Of a stretch of DNA of 30,524 nt, positions 8,282 to 16,498 are shown piece by piece. Every line of letters starts with the position of its first letter. Position 1 is the stretch's first letter. The notes beneath the pieces were generated by a model, which was not told the DNA's origin, did not search any database, and saw nothing but the letters and a program-made list of their open reading frames with translations. A program made the position numbers and the translations under genes. The DNA lies in NCBI GenBank assembly GCA_009903855.1, contig WYEK01000136.1, positions 1 to 30,524 on the forward strand, written 5' to 3'. This stretch comes from Thermocrinis sp. (lineage in GTDB: Bacteria > Aquificota > Aquificia > Aquificales > Aquificaceae).

Positions 8282-9430
8282 TTATTTTAACTCAAGCTCC
8301 TTGGAAATAGGGAGATGGAATTTTAGCAACGTGTAGAAGTATTCCAAGTCCTCCTTTTTGTATTTTAGGCTTGCGGTAAGCCTTAGCCTTGCCTCGCCCA
8401 TTGGCACTGTGGGATATCTTATAGCCTGCAGAAAAACGCCCCTCTCAAGTAGATACTTGGACAATTCAAGGGCTTTTTCCTCCGAGTAGAGCATTATGGG
8501 TAGAATGGGAGTACCATAGAATTTTACAAAGAAGCCCATCTCTGAGAGTCTTCTGTATATCTCCTCCGCCAGACTCTTCAAAGTGGGCACCATCCACCCT
8601 TCCCTCTCCAAAATCTCCAAGGCCTTTTTTGCAGACGCACACAGGGAAGGAGGCAAAGAGGTGGAAAAGATGAGGCTTCTTGCCCTGTTTACGAGGTAAT
8701 CCACGAGCCTTTGGGAACTGCACACAAAGGCACCATAAGAGCCCAGAGCCTTTGAAAGGGTCCCCATCAATATAATGTTTTCCTGCCAAGGAATACCAAA
8801 GGCGTAAAGTATTCCTTTACCCTTCTCCCCCAAAGTGCCCGTTGCGTGGGCTTCGTCAAGCATTAGCATGCAATCGTACTCCTGGGAAAGTTTTAGCAGG
8901 GTGGGAAGGTGGGCTATGTCTCCATCCATGCTAAAAACACTGTCGGAGACCAACAGACACCTTCTGTAAGCCTTTCTGTTTTCCTTTAGAATCTCCTCAG
9001 CCTTCTCGTAATCAAGGTGTGGGAAAACGAATACCTTTGCTCTTGAGAGCCTGCAACCGTCTATGATGGACGCATGGTTGAGCTGGTCGCTGAGGATCAT
9101 GTCCCCTTCAGAAACCAAGGCGGGTATTGTGCCCAGGTTTGCCAAATATCCAGAGCCAAATAGTACGCAGGCGGGAACTCCTTTAAAATACGCCAGCTTT
9201 TCTTCCAAAGACCTGTGGTGAATCGTGTAGCCGGAAACCAAGGCGGATGCACCGCTACCAACACCGTAATCCTTTATTACCCTAATGGCTTCTTCCTTTA
9301 CCTCGGGATGTTCTCTTAAGCCCAAGTAGTCGTTGGAGCAGAGGTCTATTAGACCCTCCCGTAGGGTTCGCCTTCTGAGGAGTTTTTGCTGTTGTATTTT
9401 CTGTAGCTCCTCTTCAATCCAATCCATCAT
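8282..9430 (-). CDS. bioF: 8-amino-7-oxononanoate synthase (biotin synthesis), BioF (382 aa)
   Basis: This is a PLP-dependent alpha-oxoamine synthase that condenses pimeloyl-ACP or -CoA with alanine in the first committed step of biotin ring assembly. Signatures are complete: LCSNDYLGL (30-38), GVGSGASALVSG (56-67), SDSVFSMDGDIA, LDEAHATGTLG (191-201, with the PLP Asp192 and His195) and GTLSKALGSYG with the Schiff-base Lys227. Family paralogues (Kbl, HemA/ALAS) share these, but SVFSMDGDIAHL and the length best suit BioF. Its ATG overlaps the stop of the upstream lytic transglycosylase gene (ATGA), implying coupled translation. No other bio genes are in the window. Confidence 0.9.
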   Translation of the reverse strand: MMDWIEEELQKIQQQKLLRRRTLREGLIDLCSNDYLGLREHPEVKEEAIRVIKDYGVGSGASALVSGYTIHHRSLEEKLAYFKGVPACVLFGSGYLANLGTIPALVSEGDMILSDQLNHASIIDGCRLSRAKVFVFPHLDYEKAEEILKENRKAYRRCLLVSDSVFSMDGDIAHLPTLLKLSQEYDCMLMLDEAHATGTLGEKGKGILYAFGIPWQENIILMGTLSKALGSYGAFVCSSQRLVDYLVNRARSLIFSTSLPPSLCASAKKALEILEREGWMVPTLKSLAEEIYRRLSEMGFFVKFYGTPILPIMLYSEEKALELSKYLLERGVFLQAIRYPTVPMGEARLRLTASLKYKKEDLEYFYTLLKFHLPISKELELK

Positions 9431-10359
9431 CTAATTATCACTTTTGCACCATTTTCCAGTAGGATCGTTATTTCTTCTTTTAGGGCGGTCTGCATTTTGG
9501 GTAAATATATGTAAGTTCCTGCTGGGATTTTATCTCCTCTTATGTGAGGGTTAAAGTCCCTAAAGACGCTCTCTTTTAGGTTCTTGTCCGTTAAAACCTT
9601 CTCTACTTTCGTTTCTTCCTGAACTTTGTTTACCACCAAGCCGATCTTTTCCATGTTGATGTTCAGACCATACTTTTCTGGGTATCTTGTAAGAAGCAAA
9701 ACAGCGAAAAAGGCAGGTACATAATTTTTTGTTTCGAGAGGGAGAAAGTTCTGCGTTTCCCAAAAGTTGATCCCACCCGTCCTCCTTGCTACGCAACTTT
9801 CTCCACAGTTGTAGGCTGCCAAAGCAAGCTCCCAGTTTTTAAACGTCTGATAGAGGTCCTTCAGATACATGGCGGCAGACTCGGTGGATTTTATCACATC
9901 AAACCTCTCGTCTATTTCCCCATCCACCCTAAGTCCATACCTCCTTGCGGTAGAGGGTATAAACTGCCAGAGCCCAGCCGCTCCAGAACGGGAAACCGCA
10001 AAGGGATTGAAGGCACTTTCTATTGCGGGCAACAGGGCAAGCTCTTCTGGCAGACCGTGCTTTTGCAGTATAGGGATTATTATCGGCATGTAGTAGTTAG
10101 CCCTTCTTAGGGTATTTTCAAAGGACTGCCTGTTTGCCAGGAAATAATTGACAAACCTTCTAATTTCCTCTCTGTCTGGGATCTCTATGTTAAAGAGCTT
10201 AGCTTCTTGCTCTAAAAACCTCTCCTCCTCCTCAGAAAAGCCAAAGTTTCCTTTTTTGACCACATCTATGTTGCTGTTTTTGTAAGGGAATATGCTCTGC
10301 CTTATAGTGGGCGTGCAGGAGGACAAAAGGGCAAGGGCAAGAAGCATCACTATTTTCAT
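9427..10359 (-). CDS. Lipoprotein lytic transglycosylase, MltD-like (310 aa)
   Basis: This is a murein hydrolase that cleaves between MurNAc and GlcNAc with 1,6-anhydro product. The N-terminus is a lipoprotein signal with lipobox LSSC, acylated at Cys15, so it is probably outer-membrane anchored. The SLT domain (about 95-235) shows LPAIESAFNPFA with catalytic Glu114, SGAAGLWQFIPSTARRYGL and LALAAYNCGE, as in MltD/Slt. The C-terminal region ends GDKIPAGTYIYLPKMQ, resembling a single LysM-type module, which I regard as tentative. It is first in the minus-strand six-gene run and divergent from the dnaC-like gene across a 31-base gap. Confidence 0.92.
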   Translation of the reverse strand: MKIVMLLALALLSSCTPTIRQSIFPYKNSNIDVVKKGNFGFSEEEERFLEQEAKLFNIEIPDREEIRRFVNYFLANRQSFENTLRRANYYMPIIIPILQKHGLPEELALLPAIESAFNPFAVSRSGAAGLWQFIPSTARRYGLRVDGEIDERFDVIKSTESAAMYLKDLYQTFKNWELALAAYNCGESCVARRTGGINFWETQNFLPLETKNYVPAFFAVLLLTRYPEKYGLNINMEKIGLVVNKVQEETKVEKVLTDKNLKESVFRDFNPHIRGDKIPAGTYIYLPKMQTALKEEITILLENGAKVIIR

Positions 10360-10377
10360 CTTTTTCTCCCCGTGGGA

Positions 10378-10388
10378 TTAATATAATA
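10378..10388. promoter_or_regulatory. Shared divergent -10 region, lytic transglycosylase / dnaC
   Basis: The 11-base AT block TTAATATAATA serves both strands in a 31-base gap. Read plus, TATAAT (10382-10387) or TAATAT (10379-10384) lies three to six bases before the dnaC ATG at 10391. Read minus, TATATT or TATTAT lies about 20 bases before the ATG at 10359, with GGGGAG as ribosome-binding site. Polymerase could occupy only one direction at a time, so the two operons may compete. Confidence 0.5.
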
Positions 10389-10390
10389 CC

Positions 10391-11047
10391 ATGGCAGACA
10401 AAAACTGTCCAATCTGTAAGGGAACGGGCTTTGTGGATAAGGGTAATGTGGTTGAACTGTGCCAATGTAGGTTTAAGGAGGAGAACTTTCAAAGGCTTTT
10501 AAACATTCCTAAAAAGTTCTGGGGTGCGGAGCTTGATAACTACCAACCCATTTCCCCAGCCCAAAGGAGAGCCCTTGAAGTCTGTAAGGAATTTGTTTTC
10601 AATTTTAATCCCGAGGAGGGCAAGGGTATTACCTTAGTGGGACCTCCCCAGATGGGAAAGACCCATTTGGTAGTGGGTGTCCTGAAGGCGCTATACAGAC
10701 AAAAAAGGATCAGAGGCTTTTTCTTTGATACTAAGGAGATGCTCTTTCAACTTAGATTTTACGCAGGCTCTCAAGAGGATAAATACAGTAGGATGCTGAA
10801 GTTTCTAATGAAGGTTCCTGTCTTGGCGCTGGATGACCTGGGCAGTGAAAGGCTCTCCGATTGGAGCATAGAAGTTCTCTCTTTGCTCATCACCTACCGC
10901 TACAATCATCAACTCAGTACTCTCATCACCACCAACTACCAGCTTAAGAAGTCCGAGGAAGACCTCTTAAACAGTTTGGAGGAGAGGCTTTCCCCCGGGG
11001 TGGTGGGAAAGCTCTTCCACATGAACGAAGTGGTCTATGTCTCTTAA
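10391..11047 (+). CDS. dnaC: DnaC-type helicase loader ATPase (218 aa)
   Basis: This is an AAA+ ATPase of the DnaC/IstB-like group, which loads the replicative helicase DnaB at origins. An N-terminal Cys cluster (Cys6, Cys9, Cys24, Cys26; CPICKGTGFV...CQC) looks like a zinc site, followed by Walker A GPPQMGKT (84-91), Walker B LALDDLGSE (146-153), sensor-1 ITTNY (179-183) and arginine-finger region LEERLSPG. No transposase is adjacent, arguing for DnaC rather than IstB. It is a single gene whose stop codon overlaps the metE stop (TTAA shared). The ATG sits three bases from a -10 box. Confidence 0.88.
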   Translation: MADKNCPICKGTGFVDKGNVVELCQCRFKEENFQRLLNIPKKFWGAELDNYQPISPAQRRALEVCKEFVFNFNPEEGKGITLVGPPQMGKTHLVVGVLKALYRQKRIRGFFFDTKEMLFQLRFYAGSQEDKYSRMLKFLMKVPVLALDDLGSERLSDWSIEVLSLLITYRYNHQLSTLITTNYQLKKSEEDLLNSLEERLSPGVVGKLFHMNEVVYVS

Positions 11048-13320
11048 ACGCTAACCAGCTCTTTTCTCAGTTCCTCCGCACATTCTACCATGTTTTTGAG
11101 GGCTGGCACCACCTCTTCCCACCTTCTTGTCTTTAGCCCGCAGTCTGGATTTACCCAAAGTAGTTCCACGGGCAACACCTTCATCGCCCTTTCCAAAATT
11201 TGCCTTATGCTGTTCTTGTCCGGTATGGCGGGAGAGTGTATATCATAAACACCTATGCCGATCTGTCTGTCCCAACCCTTGAAGTTTTCAAAGGCGGACA
11301 AGATCTCTCCTTTGCTCCGGGATGCCTCTATGGATATAACATCAAAGTCCATCTGGTATATATACTCTATGACTTCGTTAAACTCCGAGTAGCACATGTG
11401 GGTATGAATTTGGGTCTGGGGTTTTGCCTTGGAGCAGAGCCTAAAGGCTTTCACCGCCCAGTTAAAGTAATGGGGCCAATCCCTCTTCTTTAAGGGTGCC
11501 CCTTCCCTAAAGGCGGGCTCGTCTATCTGTATTATCTTGATGCCAGCGTTCTCTAAATCCTTTACCTCTTCCAGCAAAGCTAAAGCTATCTGGTAAGCGA
11601 TCTCTTCCTTGGGAATGTCCTCTCTGTAGTAGCTCCAGTTAAGTATGGTGACAGGTCCTGTTAGCATACCCTTAACTGGCTTTTGGGTTAAAGACTGGGC
11701 GTAGGTGATTTCCTTTAAGGTCATAGGTTCCGGGCGGTAAACATCTCCGTATATGATGGGTGGTCTATAGACCCTTGAACCGTAAGAGAGAACCCATCCG
11801 TGTTTGGTGGTGGCAACTCCACCAAGCTTTTCCGCAAAGAACTCCACCATGTCTGTCCTTTCAAACTCACCGTGTACCAAAACATCCAGTCCAATATCTT
11901 CCTGAATCCTTATGACCTTCTCTATCTGTTCTTTTATAAACCCTTCGTACTCTTCGGGGCTTAGCCTGCCATTGCGGTATTCGGTCCTTGCCCTTCTGAC
12001 TTCCTCTGTCTGTGGGAAAGAGCCTATGGTGGTGGTGGGGAGCAATGGAAGCCTTAGGATGTCCTGCTGGAGCTTTATCCTCTCCTGGTAGGGCACCCCT
12101 CTCACAAAGTCCTCTTCCCGCAGATTCTTTACCCTTTCCCTAACCTCAGGAACCTCTCCAAACTTAATGGAGAGGAGCTTTTTAACCCTTTCCACTTCCA
12201 ACCTTGCCTGTTGGTCGCCCTCAAGGGCGGACTTTATGGTTCTCAGTTCAAAAAGCTTTTCCTTTGCAAAGGCGAGCCTTTCTTTTAGCTCAGCATCCAA
12301 CTCATTTTCCGGCTCCACGCTAACGGGCAGATGAAAGAGAGGGCAGGAGTTAGCAATGATCACATCCTTAGCACATTTGCTAAGCTCTTCCACCAATCGG
12401 ACCTTCTCATCCAAGCATGCCCTCCAAACCTGCCTGCCGTTTATTACACCCGCTATGAGCACTTTGTCCTCTGGAAAACCGAACCTTCTTATATTCTCAA
12501 GGTTTTCCCTGTTGGAAACAAGGTCAAAGCCCAGAGCCTTCACGGGTAGTTTTATATACCTTTGGTAGTCGGAAACGCTGTCGTAGTAAGTTAAAAGGTA
12601 TATGTCCAAGTACTTTGAAAGGCGCGAATACATCTCCTCCACCAGGTCCCACTCATAGTCCTCGAGTTCCAAGCAGAGGGCTGGGTCTTCTACAAGAACC
12701 TCCTTTACACCCTCCTCCTTTAACTCTTTGAAAACCTCCTCATAAACTCCAAAAACTGCATTGAAGTATTTTTCAAAGGTGGCCTGGTCTTCTATTTTTG
12801 AAAGCTCAAGGATGGGGAAGGGACCCTCTTCTTTTCTTTTGAGGGCTTTTGAAAGCTTTAAGAAGGTGAAGGGTGAAAGGATTTTGGGGATGGTCTCCAC
12901 ACCCATAGCCTTAAAGAACCTGTACTCCTCAAGAGGGTAATTTTTCAAGAGCTTTAGCTCTGCATTCTCCAGCTCTGGCACCAAGTAGTGATAGTTGGTG
13001 TTGAAGTATTTGGTCATCTCAAGGGCGTACTTGCCCCTTGCCATTTCAAAGTAGGTTTTTAAGCCTTCATACTGCCCAAAACGGGAGGGTATGGCAGAAA
13101 GCATCACCGCAGTGTCCAAGACAAAGTCGTAGTAAGATAGCTCGTTGGATGGGATCATATCCACGTTTTGCTTGTAGTTTTCCACCATCCACCGACGGAG
13201 GTTGTTCATTCCATCCACAAACTGGGTCTCGTCTATCTTACCTTTCCAAAAGTTTTCAAGCAAAGACTTGAACTCCCTCTTTTCGCCGAGCTTTGGAAAT
13301 CCATAAGCCAAAGTTTTCAT
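11044..13320 (-). CDS. metE: Cobalamin-independent methionine synthase MetE (758 aa)
   Basis: MetE transfers a methyl group from 5-methyltetrahydropteroyl-triglutamate to homocysteine without B12. Both halves of the two-barrel protein are present. The catalytic C-terminal half contains TTTIGSFPQTEEVRRART and VHGEFERTDMVEFFAE, and the zinc ligands fall at His641, Cys643 (HTHMCYSE), Glu665 (ISIEASRS) and Cys727 (NPDCGLKTR), almost the E. coli positions. Length is normal. The ATG at 13320 has GGAGGT upstream and its own TATAAT at 13351-13356, so it can be transcribed apart from the SDR gene before it. No SAM riboswitch fits in the 31-base gap. Confidence 0.97.
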   Translation of the reverse strand: MKTLAYGFPKLGEKREFKSLLENFWKGKIDETQFVDGMNNLRRWMVENYKQNVDMIPSNELSYYDFVLDTAVMLSAIPSRFGQYEGLKTYFEMARGKYALEMTKYFNTNYHYLVPELENAELKLLKNYPLEEYRFFKAMGVETIPKILSPFTFLKLSKALKRKEEGPFPILELSKIEDQATFEKYFNAVFGVYEEVFKELKEEGVKEVLVEDPALCLELEDYEWDLVEEMYSRLSKYLDIYLLTYYDSVSDYQRYIKLPVKALGFDLVSNRENLENIRRFGFPEDKVLIAGVINGRQVWRACLDEKVRLVEELSKCAKDVIIANSCPLFHLPVSVEPENELDAELKERLAFAKEKLFELRTIKSALEGDQQARLEVERVKKLLSIKFGEVPEVRERVKNLREEDFVRGVPYQERIKLQQDILRLPLLPTTTIGSFPQTEEVRRARTEYRNGRLSPEEYEGFIKEQIEKVIRIQEDIGLDVLVHGEFERTDMVEFFAEKLGGVATTKHGWVLSYGSRVYRPPIIYGDVYRPEPMTLKEITYAQSLTQKPVKGMLTGPVTILNWSYYREDIPKEEIAYQIALALLEEVKDLENAGIKIIQIDEPAFREGAPLKKRDWPHYFNWAVKAFRLCSKAKPQTQIHTHMCYSEFNEVIEYIYQMDFDVISIEASRSKGEILSAFENFKGWDRQIGIGVYDIHSPAIPDKNSIRQILERAMKVLPVELLWVNPDCGLKTRRWEEVVPALKNMVECAEELRKELVSV

Positions 13321-13350
13321 ACCAGCACCTCCGCAAATTTTGGACTGAAA

Positions 13351-13356
13351 ATTATA
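13351..13356 (-). promoter_or_regulatory. -10 box of metE
   Basis: TATAAT (minus strand) lies over the stop-codon end of the upstream SDR gene, 30 bases before the metE ATG. The predicted leader of about 24 bases carries the GGAGGT ribosome-binding site. No clear -35 is seen. Confidence 0.5.
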
Positions 13357-14293
13357 CCATTCTTTTAGCGAACTCCCTCAAACTCCACTCCAAGCTTTCT
13401 TCGTATGGTATGGGCTCTTTGTTGCATAGCTTTCTAACGCCTTCGGGCTCCACATCCTTGTCAAGCCCGCAGATGTTATCCCTCCACATCATGAGCATTT
13501 GGTCTGAGCTAAAGGGTGGTGGGCTGAGGACCCTTTCCGCCACTTTTCCCGCAACATACATAAAAACCTTTGGCACGGGCAAAAGGAGAACCTTTCTGTT
13601 CCAGTGGGAAAAGATGTCCTCTAAGAGTTCCTTAAAGCTAACCCTATCTGGACCGCATAGCTCGTAAGTTTTGTTGACTGCTTCCTCCTTTTCCATGGCG
13701 CTCACAAAGGCGCAGGCCACATCCCTAACATCCACCGGCTGAAAGAGATACCCACCTCCTCCGGGCAAGGCTACCACCCGCAGATATTTGGTAATATTCC
13801 ACATATCCGCAAAGAGCTTTTGCTCTGGACCAAGAACTATAGAAGGTCTCAGTATAGTATGCTTTAGCCCGGAAGTCTTCAGAAACTCCTCCGCCATGAA
13901 CTTAGTTTGGTGGTATAAAGAGGGCGCATCCTTGTGGGTACCAAGGGAGCTCATATGAACCACCCTTTTGGGAGATAGCTCCCTTAATAGCTCATACAAG
14001 TTCTTTGCATAAAGATAATGCACCCTTTGAAAGGTGGAGCCAGACCTTCTGTCTTCAGTTAGTATGCCAATTAGATGAATAACATAATGGGGCTGAGCCT
14101 TCTCAAGGGCTTTCCTTAAAGAATCCTTGTCGGAAAAATCCACCTCAAGGGCATCAACGCCCTCGGGGAAAATTTCCCTTACTTTTTTGGCATTTCTAAC
14201 AAGTGCATAAACTTGGTATCCTTTGTTTAAAAGCTCCTTGACTACATACCTGCCCACAAAGCCCGTGGCACCGGTGATGGCTACTCTTTCCAT
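13352..14293 (-). CDS. NAD(P)-binding atypical SDR, NDUFA9-like epimerase family (313 aa)
   Basis: This is an extended/atypical short-chain dehydrogenase-like protein with an N-terminal Rossmann fold: VAITGATGFVGRYVVKEL carries the TGxxGxxG dinucleotide motif, VHMSSLGTH is the central strand, and YHQTKFMAEEFL supplies a YxxxK pair. RPSIVLGPEQ and FQPVDVRDVACAF are typical of the NmrA/NDUFA9 complex-I-related group. No sugar-nucleotide-specific residues are recognisable, so the substrate is unknown. The ATG at 14293 lies 13 bases inside the upstream coiled-coil gene, indicating coupled translation. It is probably a soluble cytoplasmic enzyme or a respiratory-chain accessory factor; the latter is only family-level inference. 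Confidence 0.85.
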   Translation of the reverse strand: MERVAITGATGFVGRYVVKELLNKGYQVYALVRNAKKVREIFPEGVDALEVDFSDKDSLRKALEKAQPHYVIHLIGILTEDRRSGSTFQRVHYLYAKNLYELLRELSPKRVVHMSSLGTHKDAPSLYHQTKFMAEEFLKTSGLKHTILRPSIVLGPEQKLFADMWNITKYLRVVALPGGGGYLFQPVDVRDVACAFVSAMEKEEAVNKTYELCGPDRVSFKELLEDIFSHWNRKVLLLPVPKVFMYVAGKVAERVLSPPPFSSDQMLMMWRDNICGLDKDVEPEGVRKLCNKEPIPYEESLEWSLREFAKRMV

Positions 14294-15492
14294 TTAGCAA
14301 GCTCCTTTATGAATCTTTCTTTGTGCTTTTGGTCCTCTTCATCAAGAATGCCAAGAATACGCCAAGTTTTTTCTTTGCCATAGGTAAAGTAAATTCTACC
14401 ACCCTTTGGCTTTAGCTTAAAGGTGTTTTTTACACCCTTTATGGTTTCAAAGACCTCTCCCAGTTCCTTCATGTTTAAAAGCATGAGCTCCTTTAAAAAC
14501 TCCTTCTTTCTTTGGTGGTCCAATTGGATAAATTCCTCAATGGCTTGATCTTCCCACTCTATACGGTCAAGAACCAACTCCAACATCTCTTGGTAGAGTT
14601 CTTTTTTTGTGCATTTTGTTCTTTCGTACTCCTCCAAGCGAAGCTGGGTCAGAGAGAGTTTCCTTTGCAATTCTTCCACCTGATGGCGTAAGTTTTCCTT
14701 TTCCTCGTTAAGTCTTAAGTTTTCCCTTGAGGCTTCCTCCAAAAGCTCCTCCAAAGCCAAAAGCTCCTTCATTAATTTTTTTCTTTCACTTCTGAGCTTT
14801 GAAAGTTCTCTGTCTTCTCTATCGGTTGTTCTCTCCTGTTGAAGTTCCAACATCTCAAAGAGTCTTCTGTTTGCTTCCTTTAGCCTCTCTACCCTTTCCT
14901 CGTAGTCTTTAAGGGTTTCTTTGAGGGAGTTTAACTTTTTTACGATGTCTTCCTTTTCCTTCAAAAGCCTTTCTTTTTCTGCTGTTTCCTCCTCCGTTAG
15001 CCTCTCTATTCTTTTTTCAAGCTCGGACTTTTCTTTGGTGAGCTTTTCAATTAACTCTTTATATAGCTTTTTAGTTTTTAGGGCTTCCATTAGTTCTTTT
15101 TGGTTTTCTGAAAGCTCCTCCTCAAGTCTATGCTTTTCCTCTTGGAACTGCCTCCACCTTTTCTCCACGGGCGACTCAAAGAGTCTTATGACAAGCAGGG
15201 TTATTAAAAAGGCGGGCATTTGCTCCAACACAATGCTGAACCTTTGCTCCACCACTGCCTGCAAAAGCATATTAAACACAAACAGAAGACCGATCCACGC
15301 CACAGTCCTTAGCCTCTCACCAAAGAGCCAGGCTACATACAGAGCGGACAGAAAGAAGGTCAGATGAAGTTGTTCAGGCAGGGAAGAGGGATAGAGTCTA
15401 AAGTCCAACATTTGGGACAGTTGCACCAGGGCAAAGTTGTAGGAGACGATCAAGAAGGCAAGCAGGATCGGCTCTTTTATCAGTGTTAGCAT
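14281..15492 (-). CDS. Membrane-anchored long coiled-coil protein (403 aa)
   Basis: I do not recognise a characterised family. The first ~105 residues hold about four hydrophobic segments (for example LAFLIVSYNFALVQL, TFFLSALYVAWLFG, FLITLLVIRLF). A long charged coiled coil (roughly 110-310) follows, with repeated Glu/Lys/Leu heptads, then a compact basic C-terminal domain (from about 350) with GGRIYFTYGKEKTWRILGI, faintly like the beta-sheet end of RelE-type folds. I start at the ATG at 15492, which follows a TATATT box by nine bases; an in-frame GTG at 15534 would overlap the divergent permease start and is less likely. The SDR gene overlaps its end. Possible roles are cell-envelope scaffolding or sensing; unproven. 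Confidence 0.8.
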   Translation of the reverse strand: MLTLIKEPILLAFLIVSYNFALVQLSQMLDFRLYPSSLPEQLHLTFFLSALYVAWLFGERLRTVAWIGLLFVFNMLLQAVVEQRFSIVLEQMPAFLITLLVIRLFESPVEKRWRQFQEEKHRLEEELSENQKELMEALKTKKLYKELIEKLTKEKSELEKRIERLTEEETAEKERLLKEKEDIVKKLNSLKETLKDYEERVERLKEANRRLFEMLELQQERTTDREDRELSKLRSERKKLMKELLALEELLEEASRENLRLNEEKENLRHQVEELQRKLSLTQLRLEEYERTKCTKKELYQEMLELVLDRIEWEDQAIEEFIQLDHQRKKEFLKELMLLNMKELGEVFETIKGVKNTFKLKPKGGRIYFTYGKEKTWRILGILDEEDQKHKERFIKELAKWKE

Positions 15493-15501
15493 TAGTTTTA
15501 A

Positions 15502-15509
15502 AATATAAG
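15502..15509. promoter_or_regulatory. Shared divergent -10 region, coiled-coil gene / ABC permease
   Basis: In AATATAAG, the minus strand reads TATATT (15507-15502), nine bases before the coiled-coil ATG at 15492; the plus strand reads TATAAG (15504-15509), two bases before the GTG at 15512. Both transcripts would be leaderless or nearly so, and the two -10 elements overlap. The plus-strand element is weaker and may point to a downstream start codon instead. Confidence 0.42.
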
Positions 15510-15511
15510 CG

Positions 15512-16498
15512 GTGGGTTTGAGATTTGCGTACACGGTGATTTTTATCTTTGTTCTCTTTGCCCTTCTGGCAGACTTTATAGCTCCCTATCCTTACGCCCT
15601 GCAAAACAGACAGGCACCTTACCATCCACCCACACGCATTCATTTCTTTAAGGATGGCAGACCTACTCTACCTTACGTGCATAAGTATGAGCTAAAGGAC
15701 CCTCTCTTTAAGGTCTACGAAAAAACGAACACCACCTGCAGGCTTGAATTATTTCGCAAAACACCCTACGGCTTTAAGCTCCTTTCAGTGGCAGAGCCAT
15801 GCCATCTTTACCTTTTGGGCACGGACAAACTGGGCAGGGACATCTTCTCAAGGCTTGTGTATGGGGCAAGGGTCTCTTTGACCATCGGTTTGGTGGGCGT
15901 GCTTACCACCTTTATTTTGGGCTCGGTTATAGGGGGAATCTCTGGTCTTTTGGGTGGCAGGGTGGATAGTCTTCTGATGAGGCTTGTGGAGGTTCTTCTT
16001 TCCATTCCTACCTTTTACCTTATGCTCTCCTTGAGATCTGTCTTTCCTTTGAACATGGGTAGCTTTGAGCTCTTTCTTGCCATCGTGTTCATTCTTTCCT
16101 TTGTGGGATGGGCGGGGCTGGCGCGAGTGGTCAGGGGGATGGTGCTCTCTTTGAGGGAAAAGGAGTTTGTCTATGCGGCAAGAACCTACGGTGCGGGCAC
16201 ATTCCGTATTCTCTTTAAGCATATCCTTCCGAACACTTATTACTATCTGATCGTTTCTGCCACTCTTTCCTTCCCGGGCTTTATCTTGGGGGAGTCTGCT
16301 TTGAGCCTTTTGGGTTTGGGCGTTTCGGAGCCTGTACCCAGCTGGGGCAACATGCTGTCCGAGGCGAGGAATATTCCTCTGATAAGTGCCTATCCGTGGC
16401 TTTTGGCGCCGGGTGTTGCCCTCTTTTTGGTGGTCTTTGCCTTTAACCTGCTTGGAGATCAGCTTTTGAGGAAGAGCAATGAAAGAGTTAAGGGTTAA
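15512..16498 (+). CDS. ABC transporter permease, OppC/DppC type (328 aa)
   Basis: This is an inner-membrane permease of the peptide/nickel ABC importer family. An N-terminal membrane segment (TVIFIFVLFALLADFIAPY) precedes a periplasmic loop of about 80 residues with two Cys, then LLGTDKLGRDIFSRLVYGAR, the hallmark of OppC/DppC proteins. Four to five further helices follow; the cytoplasmic EAA-type coupling loop is VRGMVLSLREKEFVYAARTYGA. Substrate cannot be read from sequence. Partner permease, ATPases and binding protein are not in the window, so it is an orphan here. The start is uncertain: GTG 15512, TTG 15518 or GTG 15536. PyrK overlaps its end by 20 bases. Confidence 0.9.
   Translation: MGLRFAYTVIFIFVLFALLADFIAPYPYALQNRQAPYHPPTRIHFFKDGRPTLPYVHKYELKDPLFKVYEKTNTTCRLELFRKTPYGFKLLSVAEPCHLYLLGTDKLGRDIFSRLVYGARVSLTIGLVGVLTTFILGSVIGGISGLLGGRVDSLLMRLVEVLLSIPTFYLMLSLRSVFPLNMGSFELFLAIVFILSFVGWAGLARVVRGMVLSLREKEFVYAARTYGAGTFRILFKHILPNTYYYLIVSATLSFPGFILGESALSLLGLGVSEPVPSWGNMLSEARNIPLISAYPWLLAPGVALFLVVFAFNLLGDQLLRKSNERVKG

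Noticed and set aside
10391..11047. IstB transposition helper of an IS21-type element
   Set aside because: No IstA transposase or terminal repeats nearby; the Cys cluster and isolated position fit the replication helicase loader better.
13321..13351. SAM or cobalamin riboswitch before metE
   Set aside because: The gap is only 31 bases and holds just the -10 edge and ribosome-binding site.
14921..15367. Ser/Phe-rich plus-strand open frame of 148 codons
   Set aside because: It is the antisense of the Lys/Glu coiled-coil gene; composition (Ser, Phe) is the expected shadow of AAG/GAG codons.
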